64,000 nucleotides of DNA. Source: Rhizobium sp. NLR16a. GTDB taxonomy: Bacteria > Pseudomonadota > Alphaproteobacteria > Rhizobiales > Rhizobiaceae. The translations under genes were made by a program, and so were the position numbers. The notes beneath the pieces were generated by a model. The model made no database searches and was not told where the DNA came from. It saw only the letters and a program-made list of their open reading frames with translations. Each line of letters begins with the position of its first letter. Position 1 is the first letter of the stretch. Shown piece by piece: positions 14,371 through 24,606 of the stretch. Location of the stretch: contig NZ_CP072865.1 of assembly GCF_017948245.1 (NCBI RefSeq), forward strand, positions 186,001 to 250,000, written 5' to 3'.

Positions 14371-15375
14371 TCAGGCCGGGCTGGCGGCGTCCTTCATTTG
14401 CTGTTCCGTTACGCGCCGGGCTGCTGCTGCGGCATATTTCTGGGCGATGACGGCGCAGACCATCAGCTGAATCTGGTGGAAGAGCATCAGCGGAAGCACG
14501 ATCGCCCCAATCGATTGGCCGGCGAAGATGACGTTTGCCATCGGAACGCCGCTTGCCAAGCTCTTTTTCGAGCCGCAGAAGGTGATGGTGATCTCGTCAG
14601 CCTTGTCGAATCCCAGCCAGCGGCTGCCAAACATCGTCAAGACAAGAACAAACGCCAGAAGCACGACGTCGGCGACGACGACAACGGCGATGTCGGCAAT
14701 CGAGAAAGTGTGCCACAGTCCTTCGACGATCGCCGTCGAGAAGGCGAGATAGACCACCATCAGGATCGAGCCGCGGTCGACCGGCATGAGAATCTTCTTC
14801 TTGGCGCGAATCCAATCGCCGATCCAGGGCTGCAGGATCTGGCCAACGATGAAAGGCGCAAGCAGCTGCAGCAGGATCTGCCGAAGCGCGTCGAAGGAGA
14901 AGCCGCCATGGCCGCCGACGGAAAAGAGCAGGCCGACCAGCAGCGGCGTCAGGAACATGCCGAAAATGTTCGAGGCCGAGGCCGAGCAGATCGCGGCGGG
15001 CACATTGCCGCCCGCCATCGAGGTGAAGGCGATCGACGACTGCACCGTCGACGGCAGCACGCAAAGGAAGAGGATGCCGAGGTAAAGCGGCCGTGGCAGG
15101 ATCGCGTCGGGGATGAAGCCGAGTCCGAGCCCGAGCAGCGGGAAGATGCCGAACGTCGTCAGCAGGATGACGAGATGCAGCCGCCAGTGCAGCAGACCAG
15201 CAATGACGACGTCACGGGAAAGGCGCGCGCCGTGCAGGAAAAACAGCGCCGCGATGGCCATATCGGTGGCGACGCCGAAATAATCCGCAAAACTGCCGCT
15301 CGCCGGAAACAGGGAGGCGAGAATGACGGTGCAGACGAGCAGGATCGTGAACGTATCTGGCAGAAAGCGGCGCAT
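14371..15375 (-). CDS. Bile acid:sodium symporter-like transporter (YfeH type)
   Basis: Membrane transporter of the SBF-like family (PF13593, E. coli YfeH), 334 residues with about ten hydrophobic helices. Visible features are the N-terminal RFLPDTFTILLVCTVILAS helix, FFLHGARLSRDVV near residues 45-57, the conserved LPSTVQSSIAFTSMAGGN segment near residues 107-124, which corresponds to the helix-break region of the ASBT fold, and FCGSKKSLASGVPMAN near residues 267-282 in the C-terminal half. Substrate unknown; family members move organic anions with sodium. It is divergent from a LysR-type gene 88 bp away, which probably controls it. Confidence 0.88.
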   Translation of the reverse strand: MRRFLPDTFTILLVCTVILASLFPASGSFADYFGVATDMAIAALFFLHGARLSRDVVIAGLLHWRLHLVILLTTFGIFPLLGLGLGFIPDAILPRPLYLGILFLCVLPSTVQSSIAFTSMAGGNVPAAICSASASNIFGMFLTPLLVGLLFSVGGHGGFSFDALRQILLQLLAPFIVGQILQPWIGDWIRAKKKILMPVDRGSILMVVYLAFSTAIVEGLWHTFSIADIAVVVVADVVLLAFVLVLTMFGSRWLGFDKADEITITFCGSKKSLASGVPMANVIFAGQSIGAIVLPLMLFHQIQLMVCAVIAQKYAAAAARRVTEQQMKDAASPA

Positions 15376-15463
15376 GACGGTCTCGCAGCAATAAAGTAAC
15401 CGTTGTTCTGTCGTCCATTATGATCCAGGATGCAAGAAATAACAGTTATCGAGATGCTGGATT

Positions 15464-16318
15464 ATGCTGGACCTCGCGCAGTTGCGCAGTTTCGTTACCG
15501 TCGAACAGATGGGCAGTTTCACGCTTGCTGCGGAAAGACTGGGCCTCGGGCAATCGACGGTCAGCCAGCATATCCAGCGGCTGGAGGCGGCGCTCGGACG
15601 CAAGCTGCTCGCGCGCGACACCCACAAGGTGATGCTCACCGGTGACGGCGAGGCGCTGCTTTCGCATGCGCGCGCCATGCTTTCGATCGAGGGGCAAGTG
15701 CAGGCGCTGTTCAAGAGCAACAGCCTGCGCGGCAGCCTCCGGCTCGGCGTGTCGGAGGATTTCGTCACCAGCCAGCTGCCAGCAGTGCTGGAGGATTTCG
15801 TTCGCTCGCACCCGTCCGTCGACCTGGAACTGACGGTGGCGCTTTCAGGCGTGCTTTATGAGATGCAGGATAATGGCGAAATCGATCTGGTGCTCGCCAA
15901 GCGCCGGCTTGGCGATGCGCGCGGAAAACTGGTTTATCGCGAGCCGCTCGTCTGGCTGGCGCGCGATCCTGAACGAGTGCTCGCCTCCGGTCCATTACCG
16001 CTGATCGCTTTCCCACCGCCGAGCGTGACACGGGCGATCGCCCTGGAAGCACTTGGGCGCAATGGCGTGCCGTGGCGGATCGTCTGCACTTGCGGCAGCC
16101 TGAGCGGGCTGACGGCAGCGGCGCGAGCCGGAATGGGCATGCTGGTGCAGCCGCGCAGTATGGCTCCGTCCGGGCTGAAAGAAGTTGCTGCGGGAAAATT
16201 GCCGGTGCTCGAGGATGTGGAATTCGTATTGGTGCCGCGCAAGGGTGCGGATCAGGCGCTGGTCTCGGCACTGTCCGACGATATTCTCCAAAAGGTCAGG
16301 GGGCTGAGGTCCGCATGA
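15464..16318 (+). CDS. LysR-family transcriptional regulator
   Basis: 284 residues. The N-terminal winged helix-turn-helix (LAQLRSFVTVEQMGSFTLAAERLGLGQSTVSQHIQRLEAALG, residues ~4-45) is typical of LysR. The rest is a periplasmic-binding-like co-inducer domain. It is divergent from the SBF transporter gene. The 88-bp space between them contains the short palindrome TAACAGTTA just before the LysR start and a related GTAACCGTT, which could be regulator half-sites. By the usual LysR logic it senses the transporter's substrate; that is inference. ATG at 15464 is chosen because it begins the helix-turn-helix exactly. Confidence 0.9.
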   Translation: MLDLAQLRSFVTVEQMGSFTLAAERLGLGQSTVSQHIQRLEAALGRKLLARDTHKVMLTGDGEALLSHARAMLSIEGQVQALFKSNSLRGSLRLGVSEDFVTSQLPAVLEDFVRSHPSVDLELTVALSGVLYEMQDNGEIDLVLAKRRLGDARGKLVYREPLVWLARDPERVLASGPLPLIAFPPPSVTRAIALEALGRNGVPWRIVCTCGSLSGLTAAARAGMGMLVQPRSMAPSGLKEVAAGKLPVLEDVEFVLVPRKGADQALVSALSDDILQKVRGLRSA

Positions 16319-16372
16319 CCCACAGCCGTCACGGGGAAACCTGACCGGCAGGCAGGCTCGTCCGGTCGTCGA

Positions 16373-17425
16373 TCAGGCGGCCAGGCACCTCAGGAAGCCA
16401 TCCACGTCTGCTTCCGTGGTTGCGAAGCTGGTGACGAGGCGGATCAAGCTCTCGCTTTCAGAAACGAGTTCGGGTGCTGCCGCAGGCGCCGGCCATTCAT
16501 AAAATTTCGCGCCTTTTTCCTCTGCTGTTCTTGCAGCAATCTTGCTGATGACGGCAAAGACCTCGTTGGTCGCGGTCCGCCAGGCGAGGCGCCCGGCGCT
16601 GCTGGCGGCAATACCGGCGCGCAGCCTGTCGGCCATGGCGTTCGAATGGCGGGCGAGATCGAGCCAGAGGACATTTTCGAAATAGGCGTCGAACTGGGCT
16701 GCGATGAAGCGCGACTTGGAGAAGTGCTGGGCAGCGCGCTTGCGGATGAAGGGCATTTCCTTTGCCTGATCCGGATTGAAGAAGACGATCGCCTCCGCGC
16801 ACCAACAGCCGTTCTTGGTGCCGCCGAAGGACAGCATGTCGACGCCGCGCTTCCAGGTCATCTCCGCAGGGGTGGCATCGAGTGCGATCAGCGCGTTGGC
16901 GAAGCGGGCGCCATCCATGTGGAGCGGCAGGTTGCGCTTCCTCGAGATGGCGGCGATCTCGCCGATCTCCGGCAGTGAATAGACGGTGCCGATCTCGGTC
17001 GACTGGGTGATGGTCACAGCGCTGGCGCGGCCATGACGGAGGGCATCCTCGGGAAAGTGCGCGATTTTTGCCGAAAGCTTTGCCGGATCGATCTTGCCGG
17101 CTTCGCCGTCGACGGCCATGAGGCGGGCGGAGCCGGAGAAGAATTCCGGCGCGCCGCATTCATCTTCGATCACATGGGCTTCCGAATGGCAGAAGGTAAT
17201 CCCGCCGGGGCGCTGGACGCTCGCCAGCGCCAGGGAGTTGGCGGCCGTGCCGGTGGCGACGAAGAAAACGGAAACCTCACGCTCGAAGATCTCGCAGAAG
17301 CGGGCCTCGACCTTTTTGTCGAGATCACCGGCGCCATAGGCCGGAGCAAAGCCGGCCGATTCCGCAAGCAGGCGTTCGGCAATGGAACGGTGGGCGCCGG
17401 CCCAATTATCGGAAGCAAAGAACAT
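16373..17425 (-). CDS. ltaE: Low-specificity L-threonine aldolase (beta-eliminating lyase family)
   Basis: PLP enzyme that splits L-threonine/allo-threonine to glycine and acetaldehyde. 350 residues from ATG at 17425 (MFFASDNWAGAHRS), which matches the family start; the frame is open 23 residues further but without support. The PLP lysine is in SFGGTKNGCW near residue 205. The substrate/PLP motifs LHMDGARFANA (Asp that contacts the pyridine ring) and CHSEAHVIEDECGAPEF are present. It is divergent from gltB across 540 bases that carry several inverted repeats. Its 3' end converges on the LysR gene. It links to threonine dehydratase and glutamate synthase only by metabolism, not by operon. Confidence 0.9.
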   Translation of the reverse strand: MFFASDNWAGAHRSIAERLLAESAGFAPAYGAGDLDKKVEARFCEIFEREVSVFFVATGTAANSLALASVQRPGGITFCHSEAHVIEDECGAPEFFSGSARLMAVDGEAGKIDPAKLSAKIAHFPEDALRHGRASAVTITQSTEIGTVYSLPEIGEIAAISRKRNLPLHMDGARFANALIALDATPAEMTWKRGVDMLSFGGTKNGCWCAEAIVFFNPDQAKEMPFIRKRAAQHFSKSRFIAAQFDAYFENVLWLDLARHSNAMADRLRAGIAASSAGRLAWRTATNEVFAVISKIAARTAEEKGAKFYEWPAPAAAPELVSESESLIRLVTSFATTEADVDGFLRCLAA

Positions 17426-17533
17426 GGCTAAGACCGTGGGGGAGTGGACGGAGAGTTGGGAGGTTTCGAAGCGGACCTTACGCCAAAGCTTCACGGGATC
17501 AAGGCTATCGCCCCTGATGCATCACGAAAATTG

Positions 17534-17576
17534 AATTACGCAATCAATAAAAAGAATGACGCGTCGGTGCGTAATT
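17534..17576. promoter_or_regulatory. Inverted repeat in the ltaE-gltB divergent region
   Basis: Perfect 9-bp arms AATTACGCA (17534-17542) and TGCGTAATT (17568-17576), 25 bases apart (centre spacing 34 bp, close to three helical turns). A second AACGT-type repeat, ACGTT (17623-17627) / AACGT (17632-17636), follows in an AT-rich stretch. Likely operator DNA; the protein is unknown. Confidence 0.5.
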
Positions 17577-17682
17577 TTATTTCTCTAATGGGGTTTATCT
17601 GGCAATCTTCCTTCGCAAAATCACGTTTTTTAACGTAACGCTCTTGCGGACCGGGATCGTTTCTGGCATAGAACTGGTGAAT

Positions 17683-17707
17683 TAGGACAGTGTTGCTGTC
17701 CTATTTT
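17683..17707 (+). promoter_or_regulatory. Terminator-like hairpin upstream of gltB
   Basis: Perfect 8-bp arms TAGGACAG (17683-17690) and CTGTCCTA (17696-17703), 5-base loop, then TTTT. It lies 266 bases before the gltB start, so it could be an operator, an attenuator or the end of a short leader RNA. GGCCCC/GGGGCC at 17708-17720 follows directly. Confidence 0.45.
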
Positions 17708-17931
17708 GGCCCCTGGGGCCGAAGAGGCGCCGAAAACCCTGGCAGCGACGGGCTTTCACGCTATAGTTCTTCCAAGCGTCAAGCCCCAGGCGGCGCGCGG
17801 AGGCGAATGGCAGGCGCGGAACGCGGCGGTTTGCTTTCCCTTAAAGCAGATGTCTGCGGCCGATCTTCACAATGCAACAGCGCTGTCATGCGACGGGCCT
17901 ATTTTCGGGTTGCGGCGCGAGACGAAGAGCC

Positions 17932-17949
17932 GCCCGCGGCCCCGCGGGC
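17932..17949 (+). promoter_or_regulatory. Hairpin directly before the gltB ribosome-binding site
   Basis: Perfect 8-bp arms GCCCGCGG (17932-17939) and CCGCGGGC (17942-17949) with a 2-base loop, 6 bases upstream of AGGAGG (17956-17961). It may affect initiation or mRNA stability. Confidence 0.5.
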
Positions 17950-17968
17950 TTCGACAGGAGGAAAGACG

Positions 17969-20900
17969 ATGACGAAGACGCCATCCATGGAATTTGACCG
18001 GTTTGCTGCTGCAGAGGTGCGCGCGACGGCCAAGACGTCCAAATCCGCGTCCGGCCTGCCGAAGAAGCAGGGGCTTTACGATCCTGCCAACGAGCATGAC
18101 GCTTGCGGCGTTGGCTTCGTCGCCCATCTGAAGGGCGAGAAGTCGCACCAGATCGTCAAGGACGGCCTGTTCATCCTCGAAAACCTGACGCATCGCGGCG
18201 CCGTCGGCGCCGATCCCCTGATGGGTGACGGCGCCGGCGTCCTGGTGCAGATCCCCGACCGTTTCTTCCGCGAGGAGATGGCGGCGCAGGGCATTACCTT
18301 GCCGCCGGTTGGCGAATATGGCGTCGGCCATATCTTCATGCCGCGCGACCAAAAGCAGATCGAGCACTTCAAGAAGGTGATCAAGGACGTCATCGTCGAG
18401 GAAGGCCAGGTCTTCATCGGCTTCCGCGACGTGCCGGTCGACAATTCCTCGCTTTCCAAGGCGCCTGATATTGCCGCGACCGAGCCGCATCATGTGCAGG
18501 TCTTCATCGGCGCTGGGGAAGATGCCGAAAACAACGACGAATTCGAACGGCGGCTGTTCACGCTGCGAAAGGTCATCTCCAACCGGATCTATGACGAGTT
18601 CGAGGGTGAGGAGAGCAATTTCTACCCGGTGTCGCTGTCGTCGGCGACGGTGGTATACAAGGGCATGTTCCTGGCCTATCAGGTCGGCGCCTATTATAAG
18701 GACCTGTCGGATCCGCGTTTCGAAAGCGCGGTCGCTCTCGTGCATCAGCGCTTCTCGACCAACACCTTCCCGTCGTGGAAGCTCGCCCACCCCTATCGTA
18801 TGGTCGCCCATAACGGCGAGATCAACACGCTGCGCGGCAACGTCAACTGGATGGCGGCGCGCCAGGCCTCGGTCTCTTCGCCGCTGTTCGGCGAGGACAT
18901 CTCCAAGCTCTGGCCGATTTCCTACGAGGGACAGTCGGACACGGCCTGTTTCGACAATGCGCTGGAATTCCTGGTGCGCGGCGGCTACTCGCTCGCCCAT
19001 GCCGTCATGATGCTGATCCCGGAAGCTTGGGCCGGCAACCAGTCGATGGCGGCCGAACGCAAGGCATTTTACGAATATCACGCCGCGCTGATGGAGCCGT
19101 GGGACGGACCGGCGGCGGTCGCCTTCACCGACGGCCGGCAGATCGGCGCCACGCTTGACCGCAACGGCCTCAGGCCGGCGCGCTACCTCGTCACCGATGA
19201 CGACCGTGTCATCATGGCGTCCGAGGCCGGCGTGCTGCCGGTTCCGGAAGAAAAGATCATCCAGAAGTGGCGCCTGCAGCCGGGCAAGATGCTGCTGATC
19301 GACATGGAAGAGGGCCGCATCATCTCCGATGACGAGGTGAAGTCGCAGCTTGCGACGGCGCATCCCTATCGCAGCTGGCTCGACCGCACCCAACTCATCC
19401 TCGAAGACCTGAAGCCGGTGGAACCGCGGGCGCTGCGCCGCGATGTATCGCTGCTCGACCGCCAGCAGGCCTTTGGCTATACGACCGAGGATACCAAGAT
19501 CCTGATGTCGCCGATGGCGACGACCGGTCAGGAAGCGATCGGTTCGATGGGCACCGATACGCCGATCTCGGCGATGTCAGAAAAGCCCAAGCTGCTCTAC
19601 ACCTATTTCAAGCAGAACTTTGCGCAAGTGACGAACCCGCCGATCGATCCGATCCGCGAAGAGCTCGTCATGAGCCTCGTCTCCTTCATCGGCCCGCGTC
19701 CGAACATTCTCGACCATGAGGGTATGGCGAATGCCAAGCGCCTGGAAGTGCGTCAGCCGATCCTGACCAATGGCGATCTCGAAAAGATCCGCTCGATCGG
19801 CCATACGGAAGACCGTTTCGATACCAAGACGCTCGATTTCACCTATGATATCGAACGCGGCGCTGCCGGCATGCCGGAGATGCTCGACCGACTCTGCGAA
19901 CGCGCGGAAGCGGCCGTCAAGGGCGGCTACAACATCATCGTGCTTTCCGATCGCCAGATCGGACCTGATAGAATCGCCATTCCGGCGCTGCTCGCAACGG
20001 CTGCCGTCCACCATCACCTGATCCGCAAGGGGCTTCGCACGTCGGTCGGCCTCGTCGTCGAAACCGGTGAGCCGCGCGAAGTGCATCATTTCTGCCTGCT
20101 CGCCGGCTACGGCGCCGAGGCGATCAACCCCTATCTCGCCTTCGACACGCTGCTCGACATGCATGCCAAGGGCGAGTTCCCGAAGGAAGTGGATGCCTCC
20201 GAAATCGTCTACCGCTACATCAAGGCGGTCGGCAAAGGCATCCTCAAGGTCATGTCGAAGATGGGCATCTCGACTTACCAGTCCTATTGCGGCGCGCAGA
20301 TCTTCGACGCCATCGGCCTCTCGTCCGACCTGGTCGACAAGTATTTCTTCGGAACGGCGACGATGATCGAAGGCATCGGCCTCGAAGCGATCGCCGAAGA
20401 GACCGTCGCGCGCCATACCGCAGCCTTCGGCAAGGATCCGTTGCTGGCGACAACGCTCGATATCGGCGGCGAATATGCCTACCGCATGCGCGGCGAAAGC
20501 CATGCCTGGACGCCGGATGCGGTTGCAGCTCTTCAGCATGCCGTGCGCGGCAATGCCGAGGATCGCTACCGCGAATTCGCCGAGATGGTCAACAATTCGG
20601 CGCTGCGCATGAACACGATCCGCGGGCTCTTCAGGATCAAGAGCGCCGAGGCGCTCGGCCGTAAGCCGGTCTCGATCGATGAGGTCGAGCCGGCCGCCGA
20701 TATCGTCAAGCGGTTCTCGACGGGGGCAATGTCCTTCGGCTCGATCTCCCGCGAGGCGCATACGACGCTGGCGATAGCCATGAACCGGATCGGCGGCAAG
20801 TCGAACACCGGCGAGGGCGGCGAGGAGTCCGACCGCTACATGCCGCTCTCCGATGGTTCGATGAACCCGGAGCGTTCGGCGATCAAGCAGATCGCCTCGG

Positions 20901-22690
20901 GCCGCTTCGGCGTCACCACCGAATATCTGGTCAATGCCGACGTGCTGCAGATCAAGGTGGCGCAGGGCGCCAAGCCCGGCGAAGGCGGTCAGCTGCCGGG
21001 CCACAAGGTCGACGCGACGGTCGCCAAGACCCGTCATTCGACGCCGGGTGTGGGCCTGATCTCACCGCCGCCGCATCACGACATCTATTCAATCGAGGAT
21101 CTGGCGCAGCTGATCTACGATCTGAAGAACGTCAATCCGACGTCCGACGTGTCGGTCAAGCTGGTCTCCGAAGTCGGTGTCGGCACGGTTGCGGCGGGTG
21201 TCGCCAAGGCGCGCGCCGACCACATCACCGTCGCCGGCTTCGACGGCGGCACCGGTGCCTCGCCGCTGACCTCGCTCAAGCATGCCGGCAGCCCCTGGGA
21301 GATCGGCCTTGCCGAAACCCAGCAGACGCTGGTGCTGAACGGCCTGCGGTCGCGTGTCGCACTGCAGGTGGACGGCGGCCTCAAGACCGGCCGCGACGTC
21401 ATCGTCGGGGCGCTGCTCGGCGCAGACGAGTTCGGTTTCGCCACCGCGCCGCTGATCGCGGCCGGCTGCATCATGATGCGCAAGTGCCATCTCAACACCT
21501 GTCCGGTCGGCGTAGCGACGCAGGATCCGGTGCTGCGCAAGCGCTTCAAGGGCACGCCGGAGCACGTCATCAACTACTTCTTCTTCGTCGCCAACGAAGT
21601 GCGCGAAATTCTCGCCTCGCTCGGGTTCACCCGGCTTGACGACATCATCGGCGCATCCGAGCTGCTGGAGAAGGATGAGATGCTGGCGCACTGGAAGGCC
21701 AGGGGCCTCGATTTTAGCCGCATCTTCCACAAGGTCGATGCCGCCAAGGAAGAGACTTTCTGGACGAGCCGGCAACAGCATCCGATCGACGATATTCTCG
21801 ACCGCGTTCTGATCGACCAGGCACAGCCGGCGCTGACGGACAAGACGCCCGTCGCCTTCGAGGTCGGCATCAAGAACGTCGACCGTTCGGCGGGCGCGAT
21901 GCTGTCGGGCGAAGTCGCCAAGCGTTACCGCCATCGCGGGCTGAAGGAAGATACGATCAACGTGACGCTTCGCGGTACGGCGGGGCAGAGCTTCGGCGCC
22001 TTCCTGGCGCGCGGCGTCACCTTCAACCTGATCGGCGACGGCAACGACTATGTCGGCAAGGGACTTTCGGGCGGCAAGATCATCATTCGGCCGCCGGAGA
22101 ACTCGCGGATCGTCGCCGAAAATTCGATCATCGTCGGCAACACCGTGCTTTATGGCGCGACCGAGGGCGAATGCTATTTCCGCGGCGTCGCCGGCGAGCG
22201 TTTTGCCGTGCGCAACTCCGGTGCGATCGCCATTGTCGAGGGGGTCGGCGACCATGGCTGCGAATACATGACCGGCGGCGTTGTCGTCGTGCTCGGCGCC
22301 ACGGGCCGCAACTTTGCGGCCGGCATGTCCGGCGGCGTCGCCTATGTGCTCGATGAAGCCGGCGATTTCGCCAGCCGCTGCAACATGGCGATGGTCGAAC
22401 TCGAGCCAGTGCCGGAGGAGGACGACATGCTGGAGAAGCTGCATCATCACGGCGGCGATCTCATGCACAAGGGACGTGTCGACGTCTCAGGTGACATGAC
22501 GCGCCACGATGAGGAGCGGCTCTACCAGCTGATCTCCAATCATCTGCACTATACGGGCTCCGCCCGCGCCAAGCAGATCCTCGACAGCTGGGCCGACTAC
22601 CGCCCGAAGTTCCGCAAGGTCATGCCGGTCGAATACCGTCGTGCGCTCGAGGAAATGGAGCGCAGCCGGATGGGCATCGCCGCGGAATGA
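17969..22690 (+). CDS. gltB: Glutamate synthase (NADPH) large subunit GltB
   Basis: Large subunit of GOGAT, which with GltD makes two glutamates from glutamine and 2-oxoglutarate. 1573 residues from ATG at 17969, backed by AGGAGG 7 bases upstream; the open frame further upstream is not needed. The precursor has a ~45-residue propeptide before the catalytic Cys (C46 in [10 protein letters not shown]) of the class II amidotransferase domain. The FMN/synthase domain has GEGGEE and PGEGGQLPG. The 3Fe-4S cysteines are in [16 protein letters not shown]. The C-terminal beta-helix carries [21 protein letters not shown]. It is cytoplasmic and central to ammonia assimilation, and is followed by gltD after 228 bases that hold a strong hairpin. 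Confidence 0.97.
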   Translation: MTKTPSMEFDRFAAAEVRATAKTSKSASGLPKKQGLYDPANEHDACGVGFVAHLKGEKSHQIVKDGLFILENLTHRGAVGADPLMGDGAGVLVQIPDRFFREEMAAQGITLPPVGEYGVGHIFMPRDQKQIEHFKKVIKDVIVEEGQVFIGFRDVPVDNSSLSKAPDIAATEPHHVQVFIGAGEDAENNDEFERRLFTLRKVISNRIYDEFEGEESNFYPVSLSSATVVYKGMFLAYQVGAYYKDLSDPRFESAVALVHQRFSTNTFPSWKLAHPYRMVAHNGEINTLRGNVNWMAARQASVSSPLFGEDISKLWPISYEGQSDTACFDNALEFLVRGGYSLAHAVMMLIPEAWAGNQSMAAERKAFYEYHAALMEPWDGPAAVAFTDGRQIGATLDRNGLRPARYLVTDDDRVIMASEAGVLPVPEEKIIQKWRLQPGKMLLIDMEEGRIISDDEVKSQLATAHPYRSWLDRTQLILEDLKPVEPRALRRDVSLLDRQQAFGYTTEDTKILMSPMATTGQEAIGSMGTDTPISAMSEKPKLLYTYFKQNFAQVTNPPIDPIREELVMSLVSFIGPRPNILDHEGMANAKRLEVRQPILTNGDLEKIRSIGHTEDRFDTKTLDFTYDIERGAAGMPEMLDRLCERAEAAVKGGYNIIVLSDRQIGPDRIAIPALLATAAVHHHLIRKGLRTSVGLVVETGEPREVHHFCLLAGYGAEAINPYLAFDTLLDMHAKGEFPKEVDASEIVYRYIKAVGKGILKVMSKMGISTYQSYCGAQIFDAIGLSSDLVDKYFFGTATMIEGIGLEAIAEETVARHTAAFGKDPLLATTLDIGGEYAYRMRGESHAWTPDAVAALQHAVRGNAEDRYREFAEMVNNSALRMNTIRGLFRIKSAEALGRKPVSIDEVEPAADIVKRFSTGAMSFGSISREAHTTLAIAMNRIGGKSNTGEGGEESDRYMPLSDGSMNPERSAIKQIASGRFGVTTEYLVNADVLQIKVAQGAKPGEGGQLPGHKVDATVAKTRHSTPGVGLISPPPHHDIYSIEDLAQLIYDLKNVNPTSDVSVKLVSEVGVGTVAAGVAKARADHITVAGFDGGTGASPLTSLKHAGSPWEIGLAETQQTLVLNGLRSRVALQVDGGLKTGRDVIVGALLGADEFGFATAPLIAAGCIMMRKCHLNTCPVGVATQDPVLRKRFKGTPEHVINYFFFVANEVREILASLGFTRLDDIIGASELLEKDEMLAHWKARGLDFSRIFHKVDAAKEETFWTSRQQHPIDDILDRVLIDQAQPALTDKTPVAFEVGIKNVDRSAGAMLSGEVAKRYRHRGLKEDTINVTLRGTAGQSFGAFLARGVTFNLIGDGNDYVGKGLSGGKIIIRPPENSRIVAENSIIVGNTVLYGATEGECYFRGVAGERFAVRNSGAIAIVEGVGDHGCEYMTGGVVVVLGATGRNFAAGMSGGVAYVLDEAGDFASRCNMAMVELEPVPEEDDMLEKLHHHGGDLMHKGRVDVSGDMTRHDEERLYQLISNHLHYTGSARAKQILDSWADYRPKFRKVMPVEYRRALEEMERSRMGIAAE

Positions 22691-22703
22691 TTTGAACCGG
22701 AGC

Positions 22704-22735
22704 ATCCGCCACCTGCCGATCCGCAGGTGGCGGAT
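22704..22735 (+). terminator. Strong hairpin between gltB and gltD
   Basis: Perfect 13-bp stem (22704-22716 with 22723-22735), loop CGATCC. There is no T run after it, so it is more likely an mRNA processing or stability element, or a partial attenuator that lowers gltD relative to gltB, than a full terminator. Confidence 0.5.
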
Positions 22736-22918
22736 GACGGAAACATCTCGATGACTCGTGATGATCATGACGACGGCGGAAAGCCGTCCCAATCGCGCGG
22801 CGTCCTTCAGGAGATCTGTTCCAATGACGGTCAAGAGAAGCAACCCGCCCGGATTGCCGGGGACTGACGACAGACAACTGGCCGCAGTGAGGCGGTCATG
22901 AGGGTAAGGGACGAAGAA

Positions 22919-24373
22919 ATGGGTAAGGTTACAGGATTTCTGGAAATCGACCGGCAGGTGGCGAAGTACCAGCCGGCGTCGGATCGCATCCGGCATTTCC
23001 GCGAGTTCACGATCCCGATGTCGGACCCGGAAGTGCAAAAACAGGCCGCGCGCTGCATGGACTGTGGCATTCCCTATTGTCACGGGCCGACCGGCTGCCC
23101 GGTTCACAACCAGATTCCGGATTGGAACGACCTCGTCTACAACAACAACTGGGAAGCGGCGATCCAGAACCTGCATTCGACCAACAACTTCCCGGAATTC
23201 ACCGGCCGCGTCTGCCCGGCTCCCTGCGAGGAAGCCTGCACTTTGAATCTCGAGGATGCGCCGGTCGCCATCAAGACGGTCGAGCAGGCGGTCGCCGACA
23301 AGGCCTATGAACTCGGCTTCATCAGGCCGCAGCCGGCCACGGTCCATACCGGCAAGAAGGTCGCCGTCGTCGGCTCCGGCCCCGCCGGCATGGCGGCTGC
23401 CCAGCAGCTCGGCCGCGCCGGCCACGAGGTGCATGTCTATGAGCGCGAGACCAAGCCGGGCGGCCTGCTGCGCTACGGCATTCCCGATTTCAAGATGGAG
23501 AAGAACTTCATCGACCGCCGCGTCGAGCAGATGAAGGGCGAGGGCGTGACCTTCCATTGCGGCGTCAATGTCGGCGTCGACGTCAAGGTCGAACAGTTGC
23601 TGGCCGACCACGAGGCCGTCCTTTATTGCGGCGGCTCCGAGACGCCGCGCGAGGCGGGCATTCCGGGCGCCGACCTCGCAGGCGTGCATGATGCGATGCC
23701 CTATCTGGTGCAGCAGAACCGCCGTGTCGGGCGCGAGAATATCGACAGTGTCGGCTGGCCGTCGGACCCGATCCTGGCCGGCGCCAAACATGTTGTCGTC
23801 GTCGGCGGTGGCGATACGGCTTCGGATTGTGTCGGCACGGCCTTCCGCCAGGGGGCGGTCAAGGTCACCCAGCTCGACATTCGGCCGCAGCCGCCGGAAA
23901 AGGAAGACAAGCTCGCTGTCTGGCCCTTCTGGGCGACGAAGATGCGCACCTCCTCCTCGCAGGCCGAGGGCGCCGTGCGCGAGTTCCAGGTCGCGACGCT
24001 CGAATTCATCGGCGAAGACGGCGTGCTGACGGGCGTCAAGTGCTGCGAGGTCGACGAGCGCCGGCGGCCGGTTGCCGGCACGGAATTCGTCATCCGCGCC
24101 GATCTCGCCTTCATCGCCATCGGTTTCCGCGGCCCGTTCACGACAAGCGTGCTGAAGGAGCTCGAAGGCAAGCTGACGCTGAACACCGACAAGCGCGGCT
24201 CGACCAATGTCGTCGCCAACGACCGCGACTACAAGACCTCGGTCGACAAGCTCTGGACGGCGGGCGATGTGCGCCGTGGCCAGTCGCTGGTGGTCTGGGC
24301 GATCCGCGAAGGTCGCCAGGCGGCACGCGCCATCGACGAGGCGTTGATGGGCTCGACCGTCCTGCCGAACTGA
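22919..24373 (+). CDS. gltD: Glutamate synthase small subunit GltD
   Basis: NADPH-oxidising FAD subunit that passes electrons through iron-sulfur clusters to GltB. 484 residues from ATG at 22919 (MGKVTGFLEIDRQ), preceded by AAGGGACGA; ATG at 22898 adds seven residues without a ribosome-binding site. The N-terminal 4Fe-4S cysteines are in RCMDCGIPYCHGPTGCP and CPAPCEEAC. The FAD Rossmann motif VAVVGSGPAGMAAA is near residue 145, the NADPH motif VVVVGGGDTASDC near residue 290, and the C-terminal FAD motif WTAGDVRRGQSLVVWAI near residue 450. It pairs with gltB as the gltBD operon and is closed by a strong terminator. Confidence 0.97.
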   Translation: MGKVTGFLEIDRQVAKYQPASDRIRHFREFTIPMSDPEVQKQAARCMDCGIPYCHGPTGCPVHNQIPDWNDLVYNNNWEAAIQNLHSTNNFPEFTGRVCPAPCEEACTLNLEDAPVAIKTVEQAVADKAYELGFIRPQPATVHTGKKVAVVGSGPAGMAAAQQLGRAGHEVHVYERETKPGGLLRYGIPDFKMEKNFIDRRVEQMKGEGVTFHCGVNVGVDVKVEQLLADHEAVLYCGGSETPREAGIPGADLAGVHDAMPYLVQQNRRVGRENIDSVGWPSDPILAGAKHVVVVGGGDTASDCVGTAFRQGAVKVTQLDIRPQPPEKEDKLAVWPFWATKMRTSSSQAEGAVREFQVATLEFIGEDGVLTGVKCCEVDERRRPVAGTEFVIRADLAFIAIGFRGPFTTSVLKELEGKLTLNTDKRGSTNVVANDRDYKTSVDKLWTAGDVRRGQSLVVWAIREGRQAARAIDEALMGSTVLPN

Positions 24374-24402
24374 TCGCGCCTCAGATAGCTGATGAAGAGA
24401 CG

Positions 24403-24430
24403 AACTCCGCCCCTTCCGGCGGAGTTTTTT
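24403..24430 (+). terminator. Intrinsic terminator of gltBD
   Basis: Perfect 9-bp stem AACTCCGCC (24403-24411) / GGCGGAGTT (24418-24426) followed by TTTTATT. Confidence 0.93.
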
Positions 24431-24564
24431 ATTGTGCGCGGCGCGTCCGGCGGGACCTCCTTTGCCGGTGCGACCGCTTGACGCGGCGGAATGCGACGCA
24501 AGCCTTGAGCAATGCCGGAGGGTGAAGCTTAAGCCGGACGCGGGCTCAGGAGGAGCCGCCGCGA

Positions 24565-24606
24565 ATGATCGACAAGGATTATTCAAATGGTTTCTGCACT
24601 CGATAA
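24565..24606 (+). CDS. Possible 13-codon leader ORF
   Basis: ATG at 24565 follows AGGAGGAG (24548-24555), a much better ribosome-binding site than the one before the 208-residue gene at 24587. It reads MIDKDYSNGFCTR and stops at 24606, 20 bases inside the larger gene in another frame. It may couple or meter translation of that gene, or simply be chance. Confidence 0.3.
   Translation: MIDKDYSNGFCTR

Noticed and set aside
14236..15399. 387-residue plus-strand ORF opposite the SBF transporter
   Set aside because: Charged, repetitive Q/E/D/R composition typical of the antisense of a membrane protein.
17666..17680. Possible sigma-54 promoter (TGGCAT...TGGT) before gltB
   Set aside because: The -12 element lacks the required GC and the spacing is wrong.
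17690..17968. Upstream extension of the GltB frame by 93 residues
   Set aside because: The frame crosses the hairpins and promoter region; ATG at 17969 has a perfect ribosome-binding site and gives the normal GltB length.
17867..22468. Long minus-strand ORFs opposite gltB (17867-19393, 19577-21037, 21089-22468)
   Set aside because: They mirror the codon structure of gltB, lack family resemblance and ribosome-binding sites, and arise from high GC third positions.
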